DNA of 64,000 nt from Haematococcus lacustris (GCA_030144725.1 JASKMD010000025.1:620001-684000), one strand, 5' to 3'; counted from the stretch's first letter, positions 9,846 to 19,289 are shown. Notes: a model not told the origin generated them from the sequence alone. A program made the numbers and translations.

Positions 9846-12800
9846 TTACAACGGCGATGAGTCGGCCTTTGCTGGGGCTATCTGCAGTATGCCTCCCGGC
9901 AAGAAATGACGTAGGCGACTTCCGGCCTTAATCAGCGCGAGTGGTGTGGAAAGTGGCTTTGGCCTCCGGTTCAGCGAGTCCAGTTGATACCAGCCTTGGG
10001 TCGTATGTTTGATTACGGTTGCATGGTGGTGTGATAGCAGGAGGACAGCATCCGTGGTTGTCGCGCCGGTGTTTGCAATAGTTGTGGTGATCGTCTCTGG
10101 TGTAATACTGTGGGTTGGGAGGTAGGTTGTTGCTGGGTGCAGGTACGTGCATGTCTCGTGTTGTTTGCGGTAGAGGTAGTGGTTCAGTGTGTCGGTTGAG
10201 AATTTGCCTTTCTCGTGGTAGATGTGGTTGGTTGTGAGGGTTCTGATAGCATACCCTTCTTCTCGTGCCTTCTGTGCAAGGGATTGCAAATGTTCTTGTA
10301 GTTGCTTGCAGTGGTCAATGACTGCGTGGTAGTCAATGTGTTTTTTTCCCATGGCCATGTTGAATGCATGTACTAGGCAGCACTCTTCGTATTGCCCTTC
10401 CATGTACATGTGTGTAGGCTTGTGGGTCGGGATATGCGTAGGGCCGGTTGCTATTGGTGTATGTTCTGTATGGCTAATGATGTGGTGGATGTCCTTTTCC
10501 TTGCATTGGCGTATCTGCTCTCGTGAGCGGGTGTTGGGTGTGATGACAAAGAGTTGGTGCATAGTTCGCTTGGTTGTAGCTGAGATGCGTGGGAGGGGTG
10601 TGGGCGTCGTTTCCATGGAGTCTAGTAGGTTCCATGTGCCGTTCATGCATTTCATGGCCATGCTGTGGCCTTGTTTTCTGCAAAGGAAAGTGTGTGTACC
10701 GTATTGGGCAGCTAGGTTCCCTAGGTTATTAGCGGACCAGTCGCTGGGTTGGTTGAGTTGGGCAATGCTCTGTACTGCAAGGCCATAATGGGTGCGTAAG
10801 TACATCTCGATCACTTCGTCGGAGTAGCCATCTATGCCTCTTGCCATCAGCCATGCGCCGCGCTCTAGGGTATCAGTTAGTTGAGGGAGCCTGTTCTCGT
10901 AGAAGTTGTCTATGTCCTGCATGGTGACCCATTCATGTCCCGCAGCATTGTTCAGGGAGTAGACCTGGCACGCAGAGCTATCCTTATCTTGTTGGAAGTG
11001 CTGAATGGCAGGGCCTGGGTTAGCTTCAACGTCTCCAGCGGCTAACAAGAGCCATGCTACGTAGACATCCCGTGCGGTGATTATGGGGTTCAGAGTGTAG
11101 TTGGTCCAGTTAATTTTACCTGTTGTTGTTTGATAGCAGTAGTAGACATGCAAGGTGCTATTGAATTGGTATACTGTGTATGTGCGGCCGTTGTTCACCC
11201 CATGTGTGGAGAGGTGGAATCTATGGGCGACCTTGCAGAGGGAGCTAGAGGCGGCTAGGGAGCCATCTAGGCCTGTCATTAGGTTGTACCCAATTGCTCG
11301 TATGGCTGGCCTGCAGGCGCCTAATCGCTTTATGTGGCGCTTTAGGCATCGTCTGGATTCTTTAGCTGTGGGTGTGCGGCGTTGATGCAAGTTTGTTTTG
11401 ATGGCATAGGTGCCAATAGTGAAGAGTAATAGGTAGTTCACTAGATTCTCTTGTTGATGGATGATGCTTCCTATTTGTGTGGCAGTGTGACGGTGGGCGG
11501 CGCAGGCAGTCTCGTGATGTGGTTGAATGTTCACACTCCTTTTGGTTACATTGACTACATCGTACGCGTGTGACATGGTGCCCGAGCGGGGTGCAGGGGC
11601 AAGCAGGAGTGTAGAGCATTCGTGTCGTAGCTCCAGTCCTCTATTACTATATAGTACCCCTATCTTATTGAGGTCTCGATTACTTCCCCGCCGCCGCATG
11701 TGCTGATCATGGCCTATTGGGTGCGCGGGACACTGGAGCTCGCCAGTCCCACTCTTTCTTCGGTGCGGCTCTGTTGCGTGGGTCTCCTTCCACCTGCATG
11801 TATGGGTAGTGGTGGCCATTGTGTGAGGGGCAGCAGGTGGGGCAGTGGGTGTGGCAGTATGCCGTGTGGTGGGTGGGTCAGTTGGTGGGGCGGCAGTTGG
11901 TTTAGTAGGTAGGGCAGCTGCGGGTGGGTTTGGAGATGGGGCTGCTAGTGGGACTGTGAGGGCGACTGCCGGTGAGTCTGCGGGTGGGGCTGTGGGTAAG
12001 GCTGTAGGTGGGGCTGCGGGTGGGGCTGTGGGTGGGGCTGCCGGTGAGTCTGCGGGTGGGGCTGTGGGTGAGGCTATAGTCGGGGCTGCAGGTGGGGCTG
12101 TGGGTGGGGCTGCTGGTGGGGCTGTAGGTGGGGCTGTGGGTGGAGTTGTGGGTGGGGCTGTAGTTGGGGCTGGTGTTGGGGCTGTAGGTGGGGCTGCAAA
12201 TGAGGCTGTAGTGGGAGGGGCAGGTGGTGTGGTCGATGGGGTAGTAGGCGGGGGGGTAGATGGGGTGGTTTGTGGTGCAGCCGATGGGACGTCATATGGG
12301 GCAGCAGGTAGTGCAGTATGTGCGGCATATGGTGCCCTAGTAGATGCCACAGGTGATGCAGCATATGACATTGCGAGTGTGGCAGTGGGAGGGGCAAGTG
12401 GGGCCGCTAGGTTCTCTGTGTGCTTGTGCTTGTTGGTGTCGTGCACATCAGGGTGGGTTGGTGTCATGTATATTGGTGGTGTATTGGTGCCGTGTATGTA
12501 TGTGTCTTTTGTCTGTCTTACCTTGGTTGAGTCTTCAAGCTGATGGCAGGTCCATCGACTCCGCACCGTCCATCTCATCATACAGGTGTTGAAATGAGCT
12601 GGTGGAGTTGTGTCGCTTGAGGGGCTGCTTCGGCGGGGACTGCACGCATGGAGGGTAACGGCATGTGGTGATGGGTATATCGTGGGGCAGGAGTTGTGGG
12701 TGTTGCATGCGTGAGGAAGGGTGTATAGGGGTTGACAGGTGGTGTCATTGCTATGAATGGTGAGTTCATGGCATGCGTGTGGCTCAGCTGTGGCGCAGGT

Positions 12801-14504
12801 CATGTGGTTGCATATGGTAATAGATCTAGGGTGTTGGGGGTGTCCTAGGTTCTCCACTCCTCTGACCTGTCGTTCATCGCTGGTGCGGCGACCTCCGGTC
12901 CCTGCAGCCCGTGGTGGCAGGGACGCGGCTGCAGACTGGGTGCGGCCTGGCAGGAAGGTGCTGTTCCTGGGAGCCCCCATGGGTGGCCTGGACGTGGTGG
13001 CCATGGTCACTGGGCGCTGCGGCGGGTCGCGCCTTAGGCCTGAGGTAGGGTTGCCAATGATGTCCACCATCACAGTGTAGATATCCAGCACCTTGCGGGT
13101 GGCAGCTGCTCTGGCGCTGTCGGTGGTGGTGGCTGCAGCTTCTAGCATAGCCTTGACTAGGGGCAGGCATTGCTCCACCAGCTTGTCTAGGCTGGAGGTA
13201 ATGGCCATCATCCTGCGGTTGGCCTCATGGCCTTGGTCCTTGTCCTCTACCAGCAGGTGCTGGCTGCTGTCCAGGAAGTCCTTGGCCCTGCGCTGATCCG
13301 CACGGGTTAGGTGGTACGCCTCAGCCATGGCAAAGCACGCTGCCTTATGCATTTCTGCCTTGCGCGACAGGGGCTGCATGCTGTCCGTGCCTACAGCCGC
13401 TGCGCTGCCAGTGTAGCTCTCGTCATGCCCCATGATGGTGATGGCCTTCTTGGAGCAGTCCTGGATCGGGGTGCCCTTGCTGCTCATGGCAGCCACAGTG
13501 TATACTGTGGCTGCGCGCTGCGGTCCACCCCCTGGATAGAGGTTGGTTTTGGCCCTGCTGCCCAGCCCCACTGCAGAGATGATGGCTGAGGAGCTGCTGC
13601 TGGCTAGTGACACGTGGTTAGGGGTGGCTGTGTAGTTGGCGACATTGCTAGCTGTTACAGCTGTGCCCTTGAGGGGCGGAGTAGCATTGGTGCCTGCCTG
13701 GAAGGTGGCATTGAGGGACAGGTCCACCCCAAAGATGGCCAGGTAGGCCTCGGCCAGCCCCTTGATGGTAGAGGCCAGGCCAGCCATGCCAATGCCTGAC
13801 GCAGTGCTGAGAATGAGCGCATGCTTGGTATTCAGCCCGCTGACCCTGCTGAACTGAGGCTGGGTCAGGGTGAACCTGACTTTGCTGCCGCTGACCGTCA
13901 GCTCACCCGCGTTCTGAATGGCTGTATAGGTGTCATGGTCAGTGAACTCCACCCTGGTCATATTGCTGTTAGGCACATCCGCAGCCGCATGAACAGAGCA
14001 GGCCAGGAGGTAGAGAGGGTGGCTAAGGAGCTGCGCGTCCTGAGCCATCTTCATTCGCAGATACCCTAAGGATTTGAGCAGGGAGGTGGCTGCAGGCCCC
14101 ACGGCCCTGTTGGTCAGGACTGCGTTGGCTGCCGGGTCGCTGCAGTAGGCATTGCTGCTCATCTTCAAAGTAAAGGCCATGGTTGGGGAGGGTGTTTTGG
14201 GGAAGAAGAGCAGGGGTCGGGCCTGGGTGGTAGTGCTGCTGGTGGAGGAGAGGTGCTGGGTGCATGGCAGCATAGAGAGCAGCCCGCCTGTGGAAATGGC
14301 AGCCCCAACTAGCCCCAGCATGGCGGCTCTGCGGACCTCCTCGTCCTCATGGGTGGCTTCCACTACCAGCTCCATGGTGTCCATTCCTCCCAGTTTGTAG
14401 GACACCTCGTCGAGCGTGTATTCCTCGCAGCCCATGCTGCTTAAGACCGCATCGACCTTTCTCAGGATGTCTGCAACCAGGAGCATGGTGTGATTGGCAC
14501 CCAT
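9846..14504 (-). CDS. 1552-codon ORF: unknown N-terminal region, 2A motif, two cysteine-protease-like domains
   Basis: An uninterrupted frame. Residues ~1-540 are unrecognised (helical, Ala/Ser-rich). A GT at the end of that part (near 12865) could be a splice donor. Residues ~700-900 are a Pro/Ala/Thr repeat. Residues 1157-1165 read GDVEANPGP, the full 2A (CHYSEL) consensus, preceded by a Leu-rich stretch as in known 2A sites; ribosomes would skip the last Gly-Pro bond. After it come two papain-fold-like blocks, each with a Cys and a later His. Block 1 has SACQVYSLNNAAGHEW and HSMAMKCMNGTWNLLDS. Block 2 has YEECCLVHAFNMAMG and HHATVIKHTTQGWYQLDS, resembling Josephin/OTU-type proteases. Dualen retrotransposons encode a cysteine protease and LINEs often carry N-terminal 2A motifs, so the 3' half may be the 5' part of such an element. 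This is inference; APE and RT domains are absent here. Confidence 0.6.
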   Translation of the reverse strand: MGANHTMLLVADILRKVDAVLSSMGCEEYTLDEVSYKLGGMDTMELVVEATHEDEEVRRAAMLGLVGAAISTGGLLSMLPCTQHLSSTSSTTTQARPLLFFPKTPSPTMAFTLKMSSNAYCSDPAANAVLTNRAVGPAATSLLKSLGYLRMKMAQDAQLLSHPLYLLACSVHAAADVPNSNMTRVEFTDHDTYTAIQNAGELTVSGSKVRFTLTQPQFSRVSGLNTKHALILSTASGIGMAGLASTIKGLAEAYLAIFGVDLSLNATFQAGTNATPPLKGTAVTASNVANYTATPNHVSLASSSSSAIISAVGLGSRAKTNLYPGGGPQRAATVYTVAAMSSKGTPIQDCSKKAITIMGHDESYTGSAAAVGTDSMQPLSRKAEMHKAACFAMAEAYHLTRADQRRAKDFLDSSQHLLVEDKDQGHEANRRMMAITSSLDKLVEQCLPLVKAMLEAAATTTDSARAAATRKVLDIYTVMVDIIGNPTSGLRRDPPQRPVTMATTSRPPMGAPRNSTFLPGRTQSAAASLPPRAAGTGGRRTSDERQVRGVENLGHPQHPRSITICNHMTCATAEPHACHELTIHSNDTTCQPLYTLPHACNTHNSCPTIYPSPHAVTLHACSPRRSSPSSDTTPPAHFNTCMMRWTVRSRWTCHQLEDSTKVRQTKDTYIHGTNTPPIYMTPTHPDVHDTNKHKHTENLAAPLAPPTATLAMSYAASPVASTRAPYAAHTALPAAPYDVPSAAPQTTPSTPPPTTPSTTPPAPPTTASFAAPPTAPTPAPTTAPPTTPPTAPPTAPPAAPPTAPPAAPTIASPTAPPADSPAAPPTAPPAAPPTALPTAPPADSPAVALTVPLAAPSPNPPAAALPTKPTAAPPTDPPTTRHTATPTAPPAAPHTMATTTHTCRWKETHATEPHRRKSGTGELQCPAHPIGHDQHMRRRGSNRDLNKIGVLYSNRGLELRHECSTLLLAPAPRSGTMSHAYDVVNVTKRSVNIQPHHETACAAHRHTATQIGSIIHQQENLVNYLLLFTIGTYAIKTNLHQRRTPTAKESRRCLKRHIKRLGACRPAIRAIGYNLMTGLDGSLAASSSLCKVAHRFHLSTHGVNNGRTYTVYQFNSTLHVYYCYQTTTGKINWTNYTLNPIITARDVYVAWLLLAAGDVEANPGPAIQHFQQDKDSSACQVYSLNNAAGHEWVTMQDIDNFYENRLPQLTDTLERGAWLMARGIDGYSDEVIEMYLRTHYGLAVQSIAQLNQPSDWSANNLGNLAAQYGTHTFLCRKQGHSMAMKCMNGTWNLLDSMETTPTPLPRISATTKRTMHQLFVITPNTRSREQIRQCKEKDIHHIISHTEHTPIATGPTHIPTHKPTHMYMEGQYEECCLVHAFNMAMGKKHIDYHAVIDHCKQLQEHLQSLAQKAREEGYAIRTLTTNHIYHEKGKFSTDTLNHYLYRKQHETCTYLHPATTYLPTHSITPETITTTIANTGATTTDAVLLLSHHHATVIKHTTQGWYQLDSLNRRPKPLSTPLALIKAGSRLRHFLPGGILQIAPAKADSSPL
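11010..11036 (-). other. 2A (CHYSEL) ribosome-skipping motif
   Basis: The nine codons encode GDVEANPGP, matching every position of the D(V/I)ExNPGP consensus. The upstream residues AWLLLAA supply the usual hydrophobic approach. Known 2A sites break the peptide bond between Gly and the final Pro without stopping translation, which would release the downstream protease-like part as a separate chain. Confidence 0.8.
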
Positions 14505-14835
14505 AGCGATGCAAGTATTACATATGGGAAGGCTTGAATGTGATACGCGGAAACTTTGATATCTCCATGCCCTAACTCTGCCAAAGCTGACAACCAGTAC
14601 TGGATACCAACCAGTACTGGTTGAGGTCCAGTACTGGTTAGCAACCAGTACTGAACCTGAACCAGTACTGGTTGCCTCTCAAAACGGCACGACAGGCCAA
14701 CGCTCAAATCTCGCCAGCCACTTGGAGTTGATTTTTTTTTTCAAGTGCGTTGGCTTGCCAATGGGAAACTGAAGACTTCCATCAGAAAAAAAAGTACCCT
14801 TAGGTGGCACTTATAATGCGATCTTTTCTACGAGT
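14505..14835. repeat. Spacer with CCAGTACTGG palindromes
   Basis: Between 14598 and 14672 the 10-bp perfect palindrome CCAGTACTGG and close variants recur about six times. The rest is an A/T-rich spacer without a gene. It lies just upstream of the start of the minus-strand ORF, so the palindromes could be promoter-proximal sites for that gene. Confidence 0.55.
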
Positions 14836-15684
14836 GCAGTCCAGGATCTGCAGAACAGCGACGAAGCCACCCCATGGCGCACATGGCACGTCAAGCAGGT
14901 GTTCGGTGAGGTCTTAACCCCAGGGGAGGCAGTGGAGGAGGCCAAGGAGGCTTCACGGGTCGCTGACCCTGCACCCCCGTATCCAGTGCGGTACTACTAG
15001 CGGGCAGACTGCAATGGCACCATTGTGTTCAGCAGTGTGTACAAACGCCCCTCAACCCGCAACAACACCTGGGTCAGCATCCCGTTCGAGCTCGATGACG
15101 ACAAGTGGGCCATTTGGGCTGGCCATGTGCAGTTCTGGGTTCGTTTGGAGCACCCCAAGCTGCCTGGGGTGTTCCTACGCCTAGCAGTCAGCCGCATCTA
15201 CTTGACACGCCCTACAACCCACCCCTCATGTTTGGCAGCAACTGGCCAGGCTGTCCCCGTGCCACAGCAGGCAGCAGGAGCTGGGGCAGCAGCTGGGGCA
15301 GGAGGTCAGGGGGGGGGAGAGCCACCAGGAGACGGGGATGCAGGAGGGGCTGCTGGGCCCAGCGGTATAGGTGGGCCACAGCAGCACAGGTCAGCAAAGC
15401 GTGGCGTGGAGCAGGCAGCAGCGGAGGCAGCCAGCACAGGTGGCACCAGGAAGTCCCAGAGGCTCGCAGCCGGTGCATCACAGCGGCAGGCTGACCCCCT
15501 TCCACCTGTTGAGGACCGCCCGCAGCAGTCAGCCATGGGCAGCATGCACCAGGGCTATGGAGATCAGCATTGGTATATGTTTGACGCCACCAAGATCTTC
15601 ACAGTCTTTGTGACCAGCTTTGAGGATGGGGAGGGCTACGGCCGTATGTTCTTTGTGCCAGCGCACAGCCTCAGCCGCAGCTAG
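14836..15684 (+). pseudogene. 5'-truncated transposase duplicate with premature stop
   Basis: Nearly identical to 7811-8659, the last exon of the transposase gene at 4735-8659, but all upstream exons are missing. Homology begins abruptly at GCAGTCCAGGATCTGCAG. A CAG codon (Gln) of the intact copy is TAG here (14997-14999), in the conserved Tyr-Tyr-Gln-Arg-Ala-Asp block. It is a dead fragment carried along in a ~2.2-kb duplication that also includes the downstream minisatellite and the tail of the protease-like ORF. Confidence 0.85.
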
Positions 15685-15854
15685 TCATACATCAATCACG
15701 GTGCTGCACCAAGTAATACGGATGACAGAATAGATGCTCGTAATGCTGTTCCTGTTCTGTGGTTGCTGGGGCTGCGTCACTGTCATGTTGCTGCTGCTGC
15801 CACAGACACACCATCAGCAACTAGTGATAGAATGCCTTAGATACCTAGCGGTGT

Positions 15855-16880
15855 GACCTGCAGGATCCTGTAGCCGTGCGGCAGAACCCTGTAGAGTAAT
15901 GCCGCAGGACCCTGTAGGCGTGCGGCAGAACCCTGTAGACGTGTGGCACAGGACCCTGTAGCCGTGCGGCAGAACCCTGTAGAGTAATGTCGCAGGACCC
16001 TGTAGGCGTGCGGCAGAACCCTGTAGACGTGTGGCACAGGACCCTGTAGCCTTGCGGCAGAACCCTGTAGAGTAATGCCGCAGGACCCTGTAGGCGTGCG
16101 GCAGAACCCTGTAGACGTGTGGCACAGGACCCTGTAGCCGTGCGGCAGAACCCTGTAGAGTAATGTCACAGGACCATGTAGCCGTGCGGCAGAACCCTGT
16201 AGACGTGTGGCACAGGACCCTGTAGCCGTGCGGCAGAACCCTGTAGAGTAATGTCGCAGGACCCTGTAGGCGTGCGGCAGAACCCTGTAGACGTGTGGCA
16301 CAGGACCCTGTAGCCGTGCGGCAGAACCCTGTAGAGTAATGCCGCAGGACCCTGTAGCCGTGCGGCAGAACCCTGTAGACGTGTGTCGCAGGACCCTGTA
16401 GGCGTGCGGCAGAACCCTGTAGACGTGTGTCGCAGGACCCTGTAGCCGTGCGGCAGGACCCTGTAAACAAATGTCGCAGGACCCTGTAGCCGTGCGGCAG
16501 GACCCTGTAAACAAATGTCGTAGGACCCTGTAGCCGTGCGGCAGGACCCTGTAACCGAATGACGCAGGACCCTGTAGCCGTGCGGCAGAACCCTGTAGAC
16601 GTGTGTCGCAGGACCCTGTAGCCGTGCGGCGAGACCCTGTAAACAAATGTCGCAGGACCCTGTAGGCGTGCGGCAGGACCCTGTGAGAATGTGTTGCAGG
16701 ACCCTGTAGCCGTGCGGCAGAACCCTGTAGACGTGGATCGCAGGACCCTGTAGCCGTGCCGCAGGACCCTGTGGACGTGTGTCGCAGGACCCTGTAGCCG
16801 TGCGGCAGAACCCTGTAGACGTGGGTCGTAGGACCCTGTAGCCGTGCGGCAGGACCCTGTGGCACAGGACCTTGTACCGG
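15855..16880. repeat. CAGGACCCTG minisatellite array, second copy
   Basis: Same family, unit and orientation as 8824-9790 and in the same position relative to the truncated transposase copy, so it was duplicated with it. Spacer variants differ (more GTAGAGTAATG linkers), showing independent turnover since duplication. Confidence 0.92.
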
Positions 16881-16910
16881 GTCGGTAGGACCCGGTACAG
16901 GGTTAGGTAA

Positions 16911-17274
16911 CTTTTCAAATAGTTATAACATCGCAGCAACTTTGAGTTTTTCAATGATTACAACGGCGATGAGTCGGCCTTTCCTGGGGCTATCTGCAGT
17001 ATGCCACCCGGGAAGAAATGACGTAGGCGACTTCCGGCCTTAATCGGCGCGAGTGTCACAGCAGGTAGCACGGCGCACAGTTTGCAGCGGGTGGTGGAAG
17101 CTAAAGCTAAGTATGTGATTCCATTCCACGCACTCGCGCCGATTAAGGCCGGAAGTCGCCTACGTCATTTCTTCCCGGGAGGCATACTGCAGATAGCCCC
17201 AGGAAAGGCCGACTCATCGCCGTTGTAATCATTGAAAAACTCAAAGTTGTTGCGATGTTATAACTATTTGAAAA
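16911..17274. repeat. Inverted repeat made from two copies of the protease-ORF tail
   Basis: Arms 16911-17055 and 17131-17274 are near-identical reverse complements separated by 75 bp. Each arm holds the last ~30 codons of the minus-strand ORF (Lys-Ala-Gly-Ser-Arg-Leu to the stop) plus its short 3' flank, matching 9790-9935. The left arm continues into a minisatellite in one orientation and the right arm into the same minisatellite in the other, so the structure is a head-to-head junction of two duplicated ends. Confidence 0.8.
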
Positions 17275-17287
17275 ATCGCCCAAACCT

Positions 17288-17469
17288 GTACAGGGTCCTA
17301 CCGACCCTATGCAGGGTCCTAGGCCACAAGGTTCTGCCGCACGGCTACAGGGTCCTACGACACTAGTTTACAGGGTCATGCCGCACGGCTACAGGGTCCT
17401 ACGACACAGTTTCACAGGGTCCTGCCGCACGTCTACAGGGTCCTACGACACTAGTTTACAGGGTCCTGC
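17288..17469. repeat. CAGGGTCCTG minisatellite, opposite orientation, 5' of LTR element
   Basis: Units such as GGCTACAGGGTCCTACGAC and TAGTTTACAGGGTCCTGC. The array is interrupted at 17469 by the LTR retrotransposon and resumes at 23513. Confidence 0.85.
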
Positions 17470-17659
17470 TGTTACGTGACCATGCTGAGTAAGATCGCAT
17501 GCGGCCGAATATCTGAAAGGTCTCAAGTGACATGACAAGTCCCCTGTGAGAAATGTGTGAGTGGTGAGGTGTTCTGAGGCTGGGTTCGATACCCAGGCAG
17601 ATGGACTACGCCCTGATCTGTGTAGGCACACTTGGAACACCATTGCCACGAACGCAACA
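17470..17659 (+). repeat. 5' LTR, containing a tRNA-like T-arm
   Basis: Begins TGTTACGTGACC and ends GCCACGAACGCAACA, giving the usual TG...CA ends. Within it, 17580-17596 (CTGGGTTCGATACCCAG) is a perfect 5-bp stem with a 7-nt TTCGATA loop, identical in form to a tRNA T-arm, and includes the Pol III B-box GGTTCGATACC. An A-box/D-arm-like GTGTGAGTGGTGAGG lies ~20 bp upstream. Confidence 0.95.
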
Positions 17660-17660
17660 G

Positions 17661-17678
17661 TGGTTCCGGCCGATGGTG
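17661..17678 (+). promoter_or_regulatory. Probable tRNA primer-binding site
   Basis: TGGTTCCGGCCGATGG starts one base after the LTR, where minus-strand priming sites lie, and has the expected TGG complement of a tRNA CCA end. The matching tRNA was not identified. A second TGGTGCCGAACCCG at 17674 is an alternative. Confidence 0.5.
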
Positions 17679-17948
17679 CCGAACCCGACTGGGTCCGTCT
17701 AGCGCGTTTCTGCCCGAGCCTAGCGTCAGAGGACGTCCGTGGTTATTGGTTGGCGTGTGGAAGTGCGGTCGAGTTCCCGCATTCGCCTGAGCAACGCTTG
17801 GAATTGGGTGTAGTGCGCCGGCTGTGGAAAGAAGCGGAGGAGTTGTGCGCTAAGCTTGCGGGTAAAGCTTTGAGAAGCGACGTCGGTGTACGGTTGTGAG
17901 GAGAGGCTGCCGTGAGCCTGGGTACCCTTCTGCGGTACAGGACTGTCA

Positions 17949-19244
17949 ATGAACCCAGCGGGGGAGGTAGATTCTGCGCGAGTGGCAATGGAGACGGGAG
18001 GTTGCCCCGAGGACCTGCAAAAGACTGTGGAGGCGCTGCAAGCTCAGTTGGCCGCAAAAGAGCGAGAGCTGCGGGAGTCCCGCGAGAGAGAGAAGCGTAG
18101 TGCTGGCCCAGGAAGCAATGGGCGTGAGGGCGGCGAGGCCCCTTCGAGAAGTGCGGCTGAGGTTGGTGCAAGTCAGCATGGAGCGCTTGCGAATCTTGGC
18201 GGAGCTGGCCTGGGAGAGGCAAGTGGTCGGTCGCTGCAAGGAGCACCAGCGGCACAGCATGTGGTCAGAACGAATGTGAGCCTACCTGAGGCTTGGAAGG
18301 TTGATGATGTGCTGCGTAGTCGAGACTTTGAGTCTTACTTCTGGCTTGTGGGTCAATGGTGTCGTGCCACGCAGCAGCCACTGGTGGCGGGAGTGCTGCA
18401 GGCGCTGAGTGGAGATCTGAAGGCTGCTGTGCTCCAGCTGGTGAGCAGCTACAGGCAGCAGGGTAAAGACCTCACAGATGCGGAGCTAGAGGCATGGCTT
18501 AGAAGGGCTACTGGGTGTACGGACCAGAATAACGAGGCTGAGTTGATGCAGAAGCTGGTGGATCGGGAGTATCACCAGAAGGGAGCAGAGCTTATGAGCT
18601 ATTGCCTGCAGTTTTCTTTGCTAGCCATGCGCTTGCATCGTTTGCCCCAGGACCTCCTGTGCATGTACTTCATCGCTGGCCTGAAACCTGAGTTGAAGCG
18701 AGAGTGTGCGACTATGCCCGATGGGAAGCGATGGGAGTCGCTGGATGCACTGCTTGCTTTTGCACGTGGGCGTGATGTGGCTGCGCGAGCTGCCAAAGTG
18801 TGTGTGCGTGCTGCCACTGCTGTGACTGCTTCATCCCTGCCTGACGACGAGGAGTTTGATGGTGGGCCTAGTGTGGCCGTGTTTGCGGGACGAGGGCGCA
18901 GCTTCAATGGAGGGAACAATGGGCGCTCACGCAGTCGTTCTGCTGATGGTGGGCGTGCTTTGCAGAGTCGTCTGAATGACCGACTGGATCGGTTCCAGCC
19001 AGCGGACCTACGACGCCGTGACGAGGGTCGAGGGCCGAACCGAGGCAGGAGTCCCAGCAGAGACGCACGCCATGTGTCGTTCGCTGACGACCGTGACCGT
19101 GACCGTGACCGTAAGAGACACAAGGGGCCCAACCAGCCCAGTGACGTGTGCTACGAGTGTGGAGGCCGAGGCCACTACGCCAAAGACTGTGCCAACAAGC
19201 AGCAGCACCGTGGTAGCCGTGGGGCTTACAATGATGATCAATAG
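17949..19244 (+). CDS. gag: Gag (capsid and nucleocapsid) of the chromovirus
   Basis: Forms the retroelement particle and packages its RNA. The 431-residue protein has a charged N-terminal coiled segment (~residues 20-60), a central retrotransposon-Gag helical domain (~110-290, with AWLRRATG and LDALLAFARGRD), an Arg/Ser-rich linker, and one CCHC zinc knuckle (CYECGGRGHYAKDC, spacing C-x2-C-x4-H-x4-C) near residue 400. The ATG at 17949 is the first in this frame after a ~290-nt leader. The ORF ends in TAG (19242-19244), and the pol frame continues in the same register with no other stop, so Gag-Pol is probably made by stop readthrough. Confidence 0.93.
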   Translation: MNPAGEVDSARVAMETGGCPEDLQKTVEALQAQLAAKERELRESREREKRSAGPGSNGREGGEAPSRSAAEVGASQHGALANLGGAGLGEASGRSLQGAPAAQHVVRTNVSLPEAWKVDDVLRSRDFESYFWLVGQWCRATQQPLVAGVLQALSGDLKAAVLQLVSSYRQQGKDLTDAELEAWLRRATGCTDQNNEAELMQKLVDREYHQKGAELMSYCLQFSLLAMRLHRLPQDLLCMYFIAGLKPELKRECATMPDGKRWESLDALLAFARGRDVAARAAKVCVRAATAVTASSLPDDEEFDGGPSVAVFAGRGRSFNGGNNGRSRSRSADGGRALQSRLNDRLDRFQPADLRRRDEGRGPNRGRSPSRDARHVSFADDRDRDRDRKRHKGPNQPSDVCYECGGRGHYAKDCANKQQHRGSRGAYNDDQ

Positions 19245-19289
19245 GGCTTTGCCTGGTGGGAACAAGGTGCTGACCTGCCAGGACCGCCA

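Noticed and set aside
4600..17300. A second complete CACTA element around the 4735-8659 transposase
   Set aside because: No matching inverted termini or target duplication could be found on either side, so only the gene and neighbouring arrays are annotated.
17554..17620. A complete tRNA gene in the LTR
   Set aside because: The T-arm is perfect and a D-arm-like motif is near, but there is no anticodon arm and the acceptor stem does not pair.
17561..17899. A small ORF between the LTR and gag
   Set aside because: It begins within the LTR, is not in the gag frame and shows no domain; it is treated as part of the 5' leader.
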